Position numbers and translations under genes: made by a program | In this document: positions 54,190-64,000 of the stretch, in pieces | Position numbering within the stretch: the stretch's first letter is position 1 | Layout of the letters: each line of letters begins with the position of its first letter | The notes under the pieces: generated by a model | What the model was told of the DNA's origin: nothing | The model's input: the letters and a program-made list of their open reading frames with translations, nothing else | The model's database searches: none | NCBI GenBank assembly: GCA_032768795.1 | Contig: CP136499.1 | Location: 620,001-684,000, forward strand | Direction of reading: 5' to 3' | Source: Tremella fuciformis | Lineage: Eukaryota; Basidiomycota; Tremellomycetes; Tremellales; Tremellaceae | Length of the DNA: 64,000 nt

Positions 54190-57100
54190 CTCCCCCTCGA
54201 AGTCTGCAGGCTGCAGGTGGCCGCAACAGGTCTGGCGGTTGTGCCAAGGACCTACCGGGCATCCCCAAGCCTGTTGATCTTCGCTCCAGGACGATAGAGG
54301 CCCGAGACCGCGCGTCGCGAGCGTCGCACGGTCCAGACCAACACTTCCTTCAGGCTGATGGGAAGGCGTCCGGCCGTTCTCCATCAATACCGACCCAAAA
54401 TCGATGATCTTGGTGTCTGCCGGTAGCCCTGATCCTCTTTGGGATCCTCTGGCTCCCCCTGCATGCATACAGTCTCTGATAGCCCGTGCGCATGCAGTAA
54501 AGCGTTGCCAATGAAGCTGAGTCGCGAGCTGACTATCGGCATTTCGGCGTTTTGACCCGACCACGTGGTGTGGCAGACGAACCGGAGCGCGACTGACTTT
54601 GTCATTCAACGTCTTCTCGCTACCGCCGATGCCTTCTAGATCGCTGAATGCAGCCGCTAGGTGGACGAGAGCGCGCTCCCCGCCGGCAGGCGGACGCCCC
54701 AGACCCAGAGCTTCAAAATGGCGCGCGTGAGCGGCCGCCGGGAGCGACTTTGTGAGGATATCCGCCTTCTGGTCTGCAGAGCTGACGTATCGCAGGCTCA
54801 CCTTGCCTGCGTCGACAAGTTCTCGGATCAAATGATGCTTTATGTCGATATGTTTGGTCCGAGAGTGAGTGGTTGGCTGTCCTGCAAGCCTGATAGACCC
54901 CTGGTTGTCGCAGGAGAGCGGCGTTGGTGATCTCTGCTCGAGTCCTAGCTCACAGAGCAGGTTCCTGAGCCAAACCGCTTCCTTGGCTGCTTCCGCGACA
55001 GCGATGTATTCGGCCTCGACAGTCGATGTTGAGACGGTAGTTTGTCTGCGAGACGACCAGGTGATCGGCGAGCCTCTGAACTCCATCAACCAGCCTGTGG
55101 TTGATCGCCGAGTGTCCTTGCAACCCGCCCAGTCCGAATCTACCCAGCCCTGCAGCCCGTCGTCTTTCCCGCCGCCTAGCCTGAGCCCGACAGTCCGTGT
55201 GTGGGCTAGGTAGGTCAGGACGCCTTGTGCGAGGTCCCAATGCTGACGGGTAGGTGCTGCGAGCGCCCTGGAGAGGTATGAGGCCGCGAACATGACGTCC
55301 GGACGCGTGCAGCCCGCTAGCCATAGGAGACATCCTACCAGTTCTTGATAGGGCGTTAAGGCTGTTGACACGTCCTCTGCATCGATCTTGGCGTCCTGTG
55401 GCAGCGGTGTCGATCGTGAGCGTCTACTCGTGTGCTCCGGGAAGCGCTCGAGCACCCTGTCGATATACGCGGGCTGACTCAGCCAGATCGTCTGTCTAGC
55501 CTTGTCTTGCGATACCTTCATCCCGAGCACGGTGCTGACGTCGCCTATGACGGTGATCGTCCACTCAGCCTTTAGGGCTGTCCACAGGGTGTCGATCTCC
55601 CCCTGCGACGATGCGGCAATCACGATGTCGTCGACATAGACCAAGACAAGCACGATTCGGCCTTGTCGGTCCTGCCGCACATACAGTCCCCAGTCACCGT
55701 TCGTCCTCTGGAAGCCCTGTCGACGTAAGACCCGTCCTAGCTCTTCCCACCAGTTCCTTGCTGATTGCTTCAGGCCGTACAGGCTTTTCAAGAGCAACAG
55801 GGCGTCGCAGCCTGACTTCCGCCGCATGCCGTCCGGATACCGAATGTAGACCTCGGTGTCAATAGGGCTGTTCAAATAGGCCCCTTCGACGTCCGCTTGC
55901 GCGACGATCATGCGGTCTGCGGCGGCGATAGCCAGCAACAGTCTCAGGGATCCGAGACGGCCTACCGGCGCGAACGTCTCTTCAAAGTCGATACCCGGCA
56001 CCTGCGAGAAGCCCTGCGCGACGAGCCGAGCCTTGTGTTTGATGATATTGCCGTCCGCATCGGTTTTGACCTTGAATACCCAACGCGAACCGACTGCTCT
56101 GCGATCTGCAGGCAACTTTACCTCGCGCCACGTCCCCTTACTCTCAATGTTCGAAATCTCTTTCTCCATGGCGGCAATCCACTCTGCTCTGTCGTCGCTA
56201 GCCATCGCCTCGGCCAGGTTCCTGGGATCCACAGGCATTACGGGGCCGTCGGCGGCATTGGCGGATAGGAAAGCGAAAGGGCTGTGCAGCCGCTCTGCGA
56301 TAGCACCGAACTTTGCGGGCGCTTTCCTCTCTCGGACGGGCCGACCGATGGTGCTGGTATCCACAGGAGGTGGCAGTGGTGTCGCTGCGACGGGTACATA
56401 CGTCCAGCGCTCTGCCACAGGAATTCTAGGGCGGTTGGTGGCAACAGGAAGACGGGACGGACGGGGGACCTGAGGCTGCTCGGGTGTGTTGGGAGTGACC
56501 GGTGCGGGATCGTTGATTGTGAGCTCTTCCTCTGAGATCTCAACCCCGGCGACATTTTTCTGGGCTTGCCCGGAGTCCTGCTGATCCTCAGATACCTCCA
56601 GATTGTCTCTATCATCATCCTGGCTTGAATGACTGGCGATCTTGCCTCCCATCGATCCAACCGGTATGAGCTGTGCTTGGTCGCTTTGGGTCACGTGACC
56701 GGAATCGGCCTCATCGTCCTTCGACATCTCGAGCACTTTGACGTCTCTTCGATGGGCAATCTCACCCGTGCCGTCGAGCTGCACGATCCAGCCGCTCTGA
56801 GTCTCACTCTGACCGAGTATCCGACACGCCTCGCCGCGCTCTGTTGTGAATGACGCTTTACGGCGGATCTGAGACGGGATCTGCGCATGACACCTTTGCC
56901 CGAATCGCAGGACGGACTCCAGGCCTCTCTCGCGTCCTGTGAGTGCGCTCCAGGCCGATAGGCCCGTCCGAGCTGACACAGACAGCTTCATAAGGATCAC
57001 TGCGGCATAACGGGCGGCGAAAGACCAATAGGCGTGCGGTAGACGGCTGTCGGCCAACATCGCGGCTGTCATGTCTTTGATGGTGCGTATCATTCGTTCA

Positions 57101-59205
57101 GCCGCCCCATTGAGCTCGGGCGTGTACCTAGGCGTCATGTAATGCTGTATCCCGGCTGACCGATAGAACGCGCGGGCTTCCAGGCTGTCGAACTCGCCTC
57201 CGCCGTCGCTGCGGATGACTCGGACACGATCTCCGAGTTGCCGCTCGACTTTGACTAGGAATTGCCGCAGAGCGTCAAACGCCTCTGACTTGCGACCTAT
57301 CGGAACCACGCCGATGATCTTGCTCGAGCGCTCGATAGCTACGAGCATGTTCTCACACCCGTCGACAGACGTCTCAAATGGCCCGGTAATGTCGACATCA
57401 ACGCCGACACCATCGCCGCCGCCTCTGAGCAGCGGAGCGTCACCAGCCTTCGGCGGCCTAGTAATTTTGGTGCGGGCGCATACCTCGCATGCAGCGGTAA
57501 CGAACGGATCGTCCTTATAGGCGCGCCAGGGCTGGGTAAGTAGGTCTTTCCTTCCCAGCTCTTTCAGACGCTCGACGCCTATATGACCGAGACGCTGATG
57601 TTCAGCCTCGAGCGGTGATCTAGCGTCGACTGCGGTTGTGAGGAGGATCGTAGGGTGTGTCCGACCAAGCCGCACGGTCCAAAGCGAGCCCTTCTTACGC
57701 AGAGCTAGCTTTTCCTGCCGTCGCTCGAGCGTCCCGCCGTCACCCTTCAAATCGGCCCGCCAGCCCCATCGCAGCAGCCTCGAGAGCGAGCAGAGGCTGA
57801 CTCGAGCCGTCGGGACATGATAGACGTCTCGCAGCGTGAGACGTTGCCCGGACGACAGGACAAGATCTACCTCGCCTACCTCGATAGCCTGCATTGTACC
57901 GGTGTCGCTGGCTAGCCCAAAGACTCGAGGCGTCTCGAGGCGGCGGACGCGCTTTAGGATCGATCTGTGCGGGGTCAAATGATCGGTGGCCCCGCTGTCG
58001 AGCACCCATGCGGGCTCGACGGCCTCTGACTCAACTTGCAGCGGGTCTGCGGTGAACAGAGCGTCATTACTAGCCTCTGCAGACCCGCCCTCGAACCACG
58101 GGTCATCGAGCTGGTCGGGAAAGACGATGCGATCGTCACTGTCGTCATCGAGCTCGGCCCATTCGGTGGTCGCGACGGTCAAACCGGCCCAAGGATCCAT
58201 GTCAACTTCCAGGGCTGCAGCGAGCAGTCCCGCGTCGGCCTTAGGAGGAATCGTGATCCTCTTGTCGGCGGCGGCGGCAGTGTCCTGACGATCTTGGACA
58301 CCCTTACGCTCACCTCGGCCACCTCTCTGTCGAGCAGAACGACCGCCACGGCCTTGTAGGCCGCCGCGCTGCATTTCTGCAGCCTTCTTGCGACAATCAC
58401 GCTCCCAATGGCCCTTCTTACCGCAATGTCGACATTCGTCGTTGGTCTTGTCTCTCTCGAACCGAGGGCGACGCTCGACAGCCATCGCGAGCGGTTTGCC
58501 TCCATTACCTTGCCGTTGAGGCGGCCTAGCCCGTCGTCGCGCGATCTCGGTGGTGTATTTCGAGAGTACGACGGCCCAGGACTGCTTGTCCTTGGCGATA
58601 GGCGCCAATTCAGCCCTTACGATGTTGAAGGCTGGATCGAGGATGGTGGCAAGGAACCTTTGAGCGCGCTCGGTGTCGCTCAGGACGATCCCGACGCGCT
58701 TGCCGTCCGAGATCGCCTTCGAGAACGTCTCTACATGAGCGCTCATTTCGTCCGCAGAGGCGTCGCCTCTGAGATCGAGCGTCCACAGGCGGGCGTGCAC
58801 GATCCTCTGATTCTCGAGCAGATCTGCCTCGTGCATCTTGTCGCAATATTTCCACATGTCGACTGCGGCAAGTAGATCCTCAATGTCGAGCCGGACGGCC
58901 TCTGACACCGTCCCCTTCAACATCGCCTGTGCCCTGCTCTCTCGGGCTTGCCACCTCTCCCAGTCCTTCTTATCCTCGCTCGTCATGGCCCCACCGATAT
59001 CCGAGCCTGTCGGCATGACGGAACCAGCTCGAATGCGGCGCTCGGTGGCTGCGACGCGCCCTGGCTCGAGATCGAGGCCCAAGGCTGCATTCCAACAATC
59101 TCCGAGCTGCAGGGCGACTTCTACGGCCGCCCGCCATGGCGCATATGACGAGGGATCATGCGAGAGCTTTGGGATCGCGTCGATGTTGACTCTGGTGGCA
59201 GACAT
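54184..59205 (-). CDS. Gag-pol polyprotein of copia C, single ORF
   Basis: 1,673 residues from the ATG at 59205 (MSATRVNIDAIPKLSHDPSS), the start shared with A. Approximate residue positions: zinc knuckle CRHCGKKGHWERDC 258-271; protease LDSGATDH about 402; integrase zinc-binding H-x4-H about 536 and CEVC about 574; catalytic Asp in DITGPF about 605, RSDGGGEF about 667, Glu near NGAAER about 700; RT LVYVDDIV about 1190; RNase H DSDWAGCKDTRRSTTGW and KHIDIKHHLIRE in the last third. After RNase H a roughly 150-residue tail follows, which I do not recognise from typical copia proteins. Gag and pol share one frame, so the Gag:Pol ratio is not set by frameshifting. The stop is inside the 3' LTR. 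Confidence 0.97.
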   Translation of the reverse strand: MSATRVNIDAIPKLSHDPSSYAPWRAAVEVALQLGDCWNAALGLDLEPGRVAATERRIRAGSVMPTGSDIGGAMTSEDKKDWERWQARESRAQAMLKGTVSEAVRLDIEDLLAAVDMWKYCDKMHEADLLENQRIVHARLWTLDLRGDASADEMSAHVETFSKAISDGKRVGIVLSDTERAQRFLATILDPAFNIVRAELAPIAKDKQSWAVVLSKYTTEIARRRARPPQRQGNGGKPLAMAVERRPRFERDKTNDECRHCGKKGHWERDCRKKAAEMQRGGLQGRGGRSARQRGGRGERKGVQDRQDTAAAADKRITIPPKADAGLLAAALEVDMDPWAGLTVATTEWAELDDDSDDRIVFPDQLDDPWFEGGSAEASNDALFTADPLQVESEAVEPAWVLDSGATDHLTPHRSILKRVRRLETPRVFGLASDTGTMQAIEVGEVDLVLSSGQRLTLRDVYHVPTARVSLCSLSRLLRWGWRADLKGDGGTLERRQEKLALRKKGSLWTVRLGRTHPTILLTTAVDARSPLEAEHQRLGHIGVERLKELGRKDLLTQPWRAYKDDPFVTAACEVCARTKITRPPKAGDAPLLRGGGDGVGVDVDITGPFETSVDGCENMLVAIERSSKIIGVVPIGRKSEAFDALRQFLVKVERQLGDRVRVIRSDGGGEFDSLEARAFYRSAGIQHYMTPRYTPELNGAAERMIRTIKDMTAAMLADSRLPHAYWSFAARYAAVILMKLSVSARTGLSAWSALTGRERGLESVLRFGQRCHAQIPSQIRRKASFTTERGEACRILGQSETQSGWIVQLDGTGEIAHRRDVKVLEMSKDDEADSGHVTQSDQAQLIPVGSMGGKIASHSSQDDDRDNLEVSEDQQDSGQAQKNVAGVEISEEELTINDPAPVTPNTPEQPQVPRPSRLPVATNRPRIPVAERWTYVPVAATPLPPPVDTSTIGRPVRERKAPAKFGAIAERLHSPFAFLSANAADGPVMPVDPRNLAEAMASDDRAEWIAAMEKEISNIESKGTWREVKLPADRRAVGSRWVFKVKTDADGNIIKHKARLVAQGFSQVPGIDFEETFAPVGRLGSLRLLLAIAAADRMIVAQADVEGAYLNSPIDTEVYIRYPDGMRRKSGCDALLLLKSLYGLKQSARNWWEELGRVLRRQGFQRTNGDWGLYVRQDRQGRIVLVLVYVDDIVIAASSQGEIDTLWTALKAEWTITVIGDVSTVLGMKVSQDKARQTIWLSQPAYIDRVLERFPEHTSRRSRSTPLPQDAKIDAEDVSTALTPYQELVGCLLWLAGCTRPDVMFAASYLSRALAAPTRQHWDLAQGVLTYLAHTRTVGLRLGGGKDDGLQGWVDSDWAGCKDTRRSTTGWLMEFRGSPITWSSRRQTTVSTSTVEAEYIAVAEAAKEAVWLRNLLCELGLEQRSPTPLSCDNQGSIRLAGQPTTHSRTKHIDIKHHLIRELVDAGKVSLRYVSSADQKADILTKSLPAAAHARHFEALGLGRPPAGGERALVHLAAAFSDLEGIGGSEKTLNDKVSRAPVRLPHHVVGSKRRNADSQLATQLHWQRFTACARAIRDCMHAGGARGSQRGSGLPADTKIIDFGSVLMENGRTPSHQPEGSVGLDRATLATRGLGPLSSWSEDQQAWGCPVGPWHNRQTCCGHLQPADFEGEC

Positions 59206-59540
59206 CGCGATAAAGGTAGGTAAAGGTGGCCTGTGCGCACGCGGGGGTGCTGATTTTGATAGATATGACGGCACGGTGTGCGTCAGCGGAACGATACCTC
59301 GCTGGGGACGGCTTTCGCGATAGAGCGCCTGTTACTAGGCCCGACGCTCTCCCTGTGTGCTTACGAGGTATTCTCGTGTCCTAGTTCTCCCTCTAGCCTT
59401 CTCTGACGGCTAGGAACTTCCTCGAGCGTCCGCGACGGTAGACGGCGACGGCTCGGTTTGTGGCGGTGTCTAGAGCGTCTGCGGCGGCGGCGACGGCTCG
59501 ATAGACAGCCTGTATGCTCTTCTGCAGTCTCGGGCTGAGA

Positions 59541-59556
59541 CTTGGGACTTTTAATC
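59541..59556 (-). promoter_or_regulatory. Primer-binding site of copia C
   Basis: CTTGGGACTTTTAATC on the plus strand, directly adjacent to the 5' LTR; the same 16 bp as in A and B. Confidence 0.6.
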
Positions 59557-59710
59557 TGTTACAAAATGATGAGAGCTATGCATTCGTCCCTCTCTGCCGT
59601 TCTACATATATAAGAGCGGTCTCTCTGTCAAGCCATCTACATAAGGTTACTCATTTGGCCGAAAGAGGCAATTCTGACCTTATGGGCGTCTCGGGGCCTA
59701 TTGTTCAACA
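59557..59710 (-). repeat. 5' LTR of copia C
   Basis: 154 bp, identical to the 3' LTR. The element leader of about 350 nt (59206-59556) separates it from gag. Confidence 0.95.
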
Positions 59711-59715
59711 GGTTC

Positions 59716-60011
59716 GTCGGTCAAGATATGCCCCAGCCGGTGTGATAACCCCTTCTTTTGTCCCGTTTGCAATCTTGGCTCTTGGCTCTTGGCTCTTGAC
59801 TCGTACTCTGGTTACGGCGATTTTCCAGCTCACATGCAAGGCCGTCGTACACTTCCGCCATCGACAAGCCTGTACTGGAGCGCCAGACGTAGCATTCAAG
59901 TCCAGCTCGGACGTCGCTCAGCTCTCGGCCTCGACCTCGACCGCTGAGGATCGCTGGCTCAAGTTCAAGGGCCTGACGGGGACTGGCGGTTCTGGCAGTG
60001 TCCTATCTTGA
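59716..60011 (+). pseudogene. Possible kinase-like N-terminal fragment
   Basis: The frame ends DRWLKFKGLTGTGGSGSVLS and a stop at 60011. GTGGSGSV has the G-x-G-x-x-G form of a kinase glycine loop, and hydrophobic residues precede it as in strand beta-1. No lysine, catalytic loop or DFG follows. A short (TCTTGGC)n repeat precedes it near 59770. The evidence is weak. Confidence 0.2.
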
Positions 60012-63000
60012 CACACGTACGCGTTGCAGAGGCGGCATGAGGGTCTTGGTGGCGCGGCTGTCGTCGATGCTTGAGTAGCCTGTCGAGCGATGCCGCTGAC
60101 CCAATCGGCAAGGGTACAGTGTGTTCACATAAGGGCGCGGGTCTGCTCTTCCAAGAGCCCGCGTACATCCTAGGCTCTCATTCACGCGGTTGCTTCACGG
60201 GATGTTGATCATGTGAGGCGTACAGCAAGATCCGATTGGCCAACTGCGCGAGTGTCACTACTTGCGAGGCGCGTTGTGTTATCCGGAATCGCGGTGGGTG
60301 GATTGGCCTCCGGGGTGTCATCCGGCAGCGATCGCTTCAGAGCTGTTCGAGCCGCCCGCCGTGCGGGCTGTCCATTTTGGCGGTGTGCCGCCGCTGCTTT
60401 CTGGCCCGGGGTCATAGGGCTGCGGGCCCACAGCTACAGGCTCGAGACCCCATCGAGCCGGTCGTGCCGGTGTCCGGAAAGGAGCCATGATGCGTCGGGT
60501 TGGAAGTGGGGTGCACCGCGGTATGCATAGGATGGCAGAACGCGTTGGTCCCGAGAAGACGACGATGGTCAACACTGAAGGATACCAACAGTAGATGCTG
60601 GTTTCGCGCGGCTTTACAAGAGGCACCCCACCGCCCCCTCCCTTCCCCTCCGGTCTCCAGCCTTCCCGGTGGAGCGATCCTCTAGGGCAGCAGCAGAGGT
60701 TTGCAGTATCTCCGTCCTCGCTCGAGTCGGGTATGAAGAGGACTATACAGGTCTAGGTGTGGTGTCAACACTGGGCGGGAAACAAAGCCCTCACGCGGTC
60801 CCTCTCCCTCTGTCGTACCTATCTCAAGTGCGATCCTGGATGGCTTTGACAGACGTCGTGAGTACCAATCCGGTAAGCTTCGTCCAGCAAGTGACTTGCC
60901 GAGCAGTGGGACTTCTCACAGCCAAACCCTGTTTGTCACAGTCGTCCGGATACAAAACGCCTCACAAGGAGCCTCACTCAGTCTTGCCCCATCGTACCGC
61001 TCCCAGGTTCTGAGAAGGAGGCTATGGTGGGTCAGCTTCCGACGCACGGAGGGATCATCAGCCACCTAGCTCAATACACGTCGCCGTACGGGTAAAGTCC
61101 TCTACAGTCGTCCTGAGCTGCTGGTGGGTGCTGTTCTTTGGTTAGAGCCAGTTGAGCTGCCATTCGAGAGTCTCCGAAGCCTGCTCCGGCTTCCCTCTTC
61201 TCAAGACCAACGGACACTAGTTCAGTTGATAGGTCGGAGAAGAAATGGAGTCCGCCGTCGAGAGATAAAAGATGCCAACGGTTCTAGACCTTCTTGTGGT
61301 GGCCCGGAAGACGGTGGAGCGAAGTCATCGGGCTCTGACAGGATCAAGGACCCGGGCTCTCCTGCTGAGGGAAGGATGCGGGGCAGCTTGAGCTTGGGGG
61401 GAAAGAGAAGAAGATGGGTGACTTGGGGTTGATGAGCGGTCGCTGAAGATGGTCCTATCGGTCTTGCTCGAAGACCACCTACTCGTAACCGATGTCGAAG
61501 ATCCTCCCTGTTCGCGCCAGACATATGCTCCTCCAAGGCTCTTCCCTTGATGCTCCAGGACATGACAACTTCTCTGTCGATCGAAATCTCCACTGCAGAC
61601 TCCGTATAGCCTCGACACCGGCCACTCAATCTATCGACGACCCTTCTCTGTCGCCGAGTTGCTCACTCGAGCCACAGCATCGAGCCCATGACGATCCCTC
61701 TTTTCCTCTGTCCGCTCGAGACGTATCGACACCACCCAAAATTGGGAGTCTCGGTCAATCCTTCACGGGAAACACCATCCCAGGGCGGTCGGCCGCCTCG
61801 CTCATTGAGGCGGTCGCCGGCAAGAAATCGTAGGATCGCCCAACCGCACCAGGCCCATACGATCTTGAGACAACTCTGGAGCTCCACGCTTACAGAACGA
61901 GAGCTGAACGTCCAGGTCGAATCCGACAGGCAGTGTGGTACTGGTTGGTCACTTAGTTCTCGTTTCGTATGAGGAATTTGACTAGGTAACCGTCCGAAGG
62001 TGCAGGATTTGAAGAGCGACACGGCTCGTCCCATCTTTCGATGCAAATGTGACTTGGGATCCGGGTCCGGGTAGCTGGGTGTACAGCTTGGGCCAACCTT
62101 CCCCCTTGCGTGGGCAAATGGAGACGACTCGCTCAGATGGTGTCAAGAAAATTAGGAGCGTGGACGTACTGTACGTTGGCAAGAGCAGAAATGTATCCCG
62201 CCTGCGACCCGGCTGTTGCCACCGCCTTTTCCAACGAGCCGCAACATCGTGCATCCCGACAACGAACGTTGCCAAGTCCAAGCAGTAAAAGACAGGCAAC
62301 CCCCATACTGTACCACATAAAGTAGCTTAATGTACCATCTATGTGTTCTGATTGTCAAAAGACGGCTTTGGATGTCCAACGTGGGATAGATACCGCACGC
62401 GAACCCTCCGAACATCCCTGCCAGCAGTCTGTCTATATCATCGTGGACCAGCCTCAATGATTGCCGACACGACATCAGCATTATGCATTCATGATACCCT
62501 TGAAAAAATAGCTTAACGTACCAATTGAGGATTATCAGGTTCGACAGAGCTCCATCTGAATATGGGGCAGAGTGAACCGAGAGAAGAATGTGAGAATGAA
62601 TGATCAATGCTGGACGGTGCTAAGCCGAGATCCTTTGCGATACATGTAGTTATGTATCGTTACAGATGCTGCATCAGAGGGCAGAAGTGGCTCCATGTAT
62701 GATCAATCGGCACGGCCTGTTCACATGCCCCGTTCTCAATCCATGCAGAAGGCGTTTAACACACTCGAAGAGACTTTCGGTAGTCGAATCCACCGTCCAG
62801 TCTCTTCTGGCGTTTTGGCCTTACAGCCAAGACTCGCTCGATCAGGGTGGACGACTCTCCATAGGTCCAAACAGACCTGTCATCCTGATACAGCCCATGT
62901 CCCGAGGTCACCTGCAACGTCAAATGGTCGTCGGGGCAGCGCCTAAAAGGAGACTCGCCCATTCTTCCAGACCTATCATCCTCCACTTGAGCCTCGCGTA

Positions 63001-64000
63001 CATGCCTTGTCTCTCGATCACCTTCTACTTAGGGTCTCAGACAGCCCTCGCAGTACAGAGTGCTCTCCTGTCTTCTGCCGTCATGTCGACGCCGCGCCCG
63101 TCATCCGCTGATGCTGCATCTTGACTCTGCGACGCCAAACATGGGCACGAGGGCAGATTGTAGAGGCACCAGTCTGCCGCACACACGTTCACCTCTCACG
63201 TTTGCTAAGTCGCTCGAGGTGCTTTTGACTGTTCTCAAAAAGATATGACTGCATAGACATCCGTTTTACATGTAAATCCCGCTTTAGAGAGGCCCCGGTT
63301 ACAACGAAGCTGGCTCCGGCTGCACAAAGGATTGGCTTATTGGCAAGGCTGGGTGGCTGTTCTGGACAGGTGGTAGGAGGGGCGATAGGGGGGGATATCG
63401 GGTCAATGGGGACTTGGTTGTCGATGTTGCCGCTCCTGACGAAGTGGACGCTTGGATTCAGGCCATAAGAGCCCATTGCCGGTGTCGCGGCCTAGCCAAT
63501 CAGCACCGCGCAGCCAGCAAGCTGTGGCGTTCAGACAAATGTGGCGGACACTCACATGCATTCCCTGATGACCTGTGCTCGCCACCCATGGGCTGCTCGC
63601 CACCATCCTAGCCCTGGGGGTCACTGTCACCATCTCCATCGCTGTCCTCTCAGTCTCCCAAGCCGTCATTGCCTTCATGAACGTCTGAAGTGTCGATTTG
63701 AGGCTGACAAGTCGCTTTCGAGTCTCGCTCTGCTCCTCATCGGCCAGAGCGTCCTCGCCAGCCTCCCAAGTCTGGCAGCGCACGCTCCAAGAGGCCATGT
63801 CGCAAGTTTTGAGTACTCGGCCGGTGTGGCAGTTCTTGGAGAGGTGTCACTTGGGACGGAAGCAGCGTTGCCGTCTCTCTTTCCTCTTTCCCAGCTGATT
63901 CTCTGCTCGGGTGTGTAGCCGCCCTGTGTTGCTATCGATGTCGGCTGAGACACGGGTGACTGTGCTCCTTTCCTCTCGCCTGGAGCTGCGATCACGCACG
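60012..64000. other. No firmly supported gene
   Basis: Candidates only. On the minus strand, 63403-63798 starts MASWSVRCQTWEAGEDALAD and has an acidic, coil-like stretch (RKRLVSLKSTLQTFMKAMTA). On the plus strand, 61492-61833 ends SASLIEAVAGKKS-like sequence. An approximately 18-bp direct repeat, ATAGCTTAAYGTACCA-like, occurs near 62322 and 62511. No repeats match the elements elsewhere in the window. Confidence 0.35.

Larger units (their letters stand above)
54036..59710 (-). mobile_element. Ty1/copia retrotransposon C, complete
   Basis: Identical 154-bp LTRs are flanked by GGTTC duplications (54031-54035 and 59711-59715). It has a single gag-pol ORF without stop or frameshift, a primer-binding site, a purine tract and a TATA-like LTR. 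All catalytic motifs checked are intact, so it is a plausible autonomous, recently active element. Confidence 0.97.

Noticed and set aside
59770..59800. TCTTGGC tandem units as a microsatellite of interest
   Set aside because: Only three to four copies of a 7-bp unit; ordinary low-complexity DNA.

Overview
The window looks like a transposon-rich accessory region of a fungal genome, most likely a basidiomycete. The evidence is GC-rich DNA, genes split by short GT-AG introns, a spliced Helitron, Ty1/copia elements, a tyrosine-recombinase (DIRS/Ngaro-like) retrotransposon, and kinase-like genes of a kind that is expanded in fungi. The species is not identifiable from the sequence alone. I found no rRNA gene, tRNA gene, telomere repeat or CRISPR array. 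Most host genes are spliced, so gene models here were built by hand from reading frames and splice signals.

Layout. 0-5 kb: two small spliced host genes flank a decayed DIRS-type gag fragment, followed by a candidate pseudogene. 5.0-7.6 kb: a minisatellite, one copy of a dispersed hairpin-bearing repeat, and an old fragment of a Gag-protease-only copia derivative. 9.3-15.4 kb: a kinase-like gene (minus strand), an intact four-exon gene fusing a PD-(D/E)XK nuclease-like domain to a kinase-like domain (plus strand), and a small spliced gene. 16.5-20.8 kb: a decayed DIRS/Ngaro-like element (gag, RT-RNase H, tyrosine recombinase; minus strand). 22.9-32.5 kb: a SET-domain gene with a GC-AG intron, a decayed MULE-like transposase, a multi-exon unknown gene that also has a GC-AG intron, and smaller candidates.

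33.2-39.1 kb: a Helitron with a spliced RepHel gene and, joined directly to its 3' end, a 231-bp non-autonomous Helitron. 39.4-45.8 kb: copia element A, whose pol is split by a 772-bp solo-LTR-like insertion. Removing both Helitrons and copia A restores one open frame of about 300 codons across the target, so these elements landed in what was a single host exon or ORF. 46.6-49.4 kb: another dispersed-repeat copy and a decayed nuclease-kinase-like gene. 49.9-52.9 kb: copia element B, which keeps gag-protease and the C-terminal tail but lacks integrase, RT and RNase H. 54.0-59.7 kb: copia element C, complete with a single 1,673-codon gag-pol ORF. All three copia elements have identical paired LTRs and perfect 5-bp target duplications, so they inserted recently. 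Element C is the best candidate for supplying enzymes to B and A. 59.7-64 kb holds no gene I can support firmly.

The most unusual content is the Gag-protease-only copia lineage (one young and one old copy), the nuclease-kinase fusion, the predicted tRNA-Lys half-molecule priming of all three copia elements, and the tandem Helitrons inserted in an ORF.
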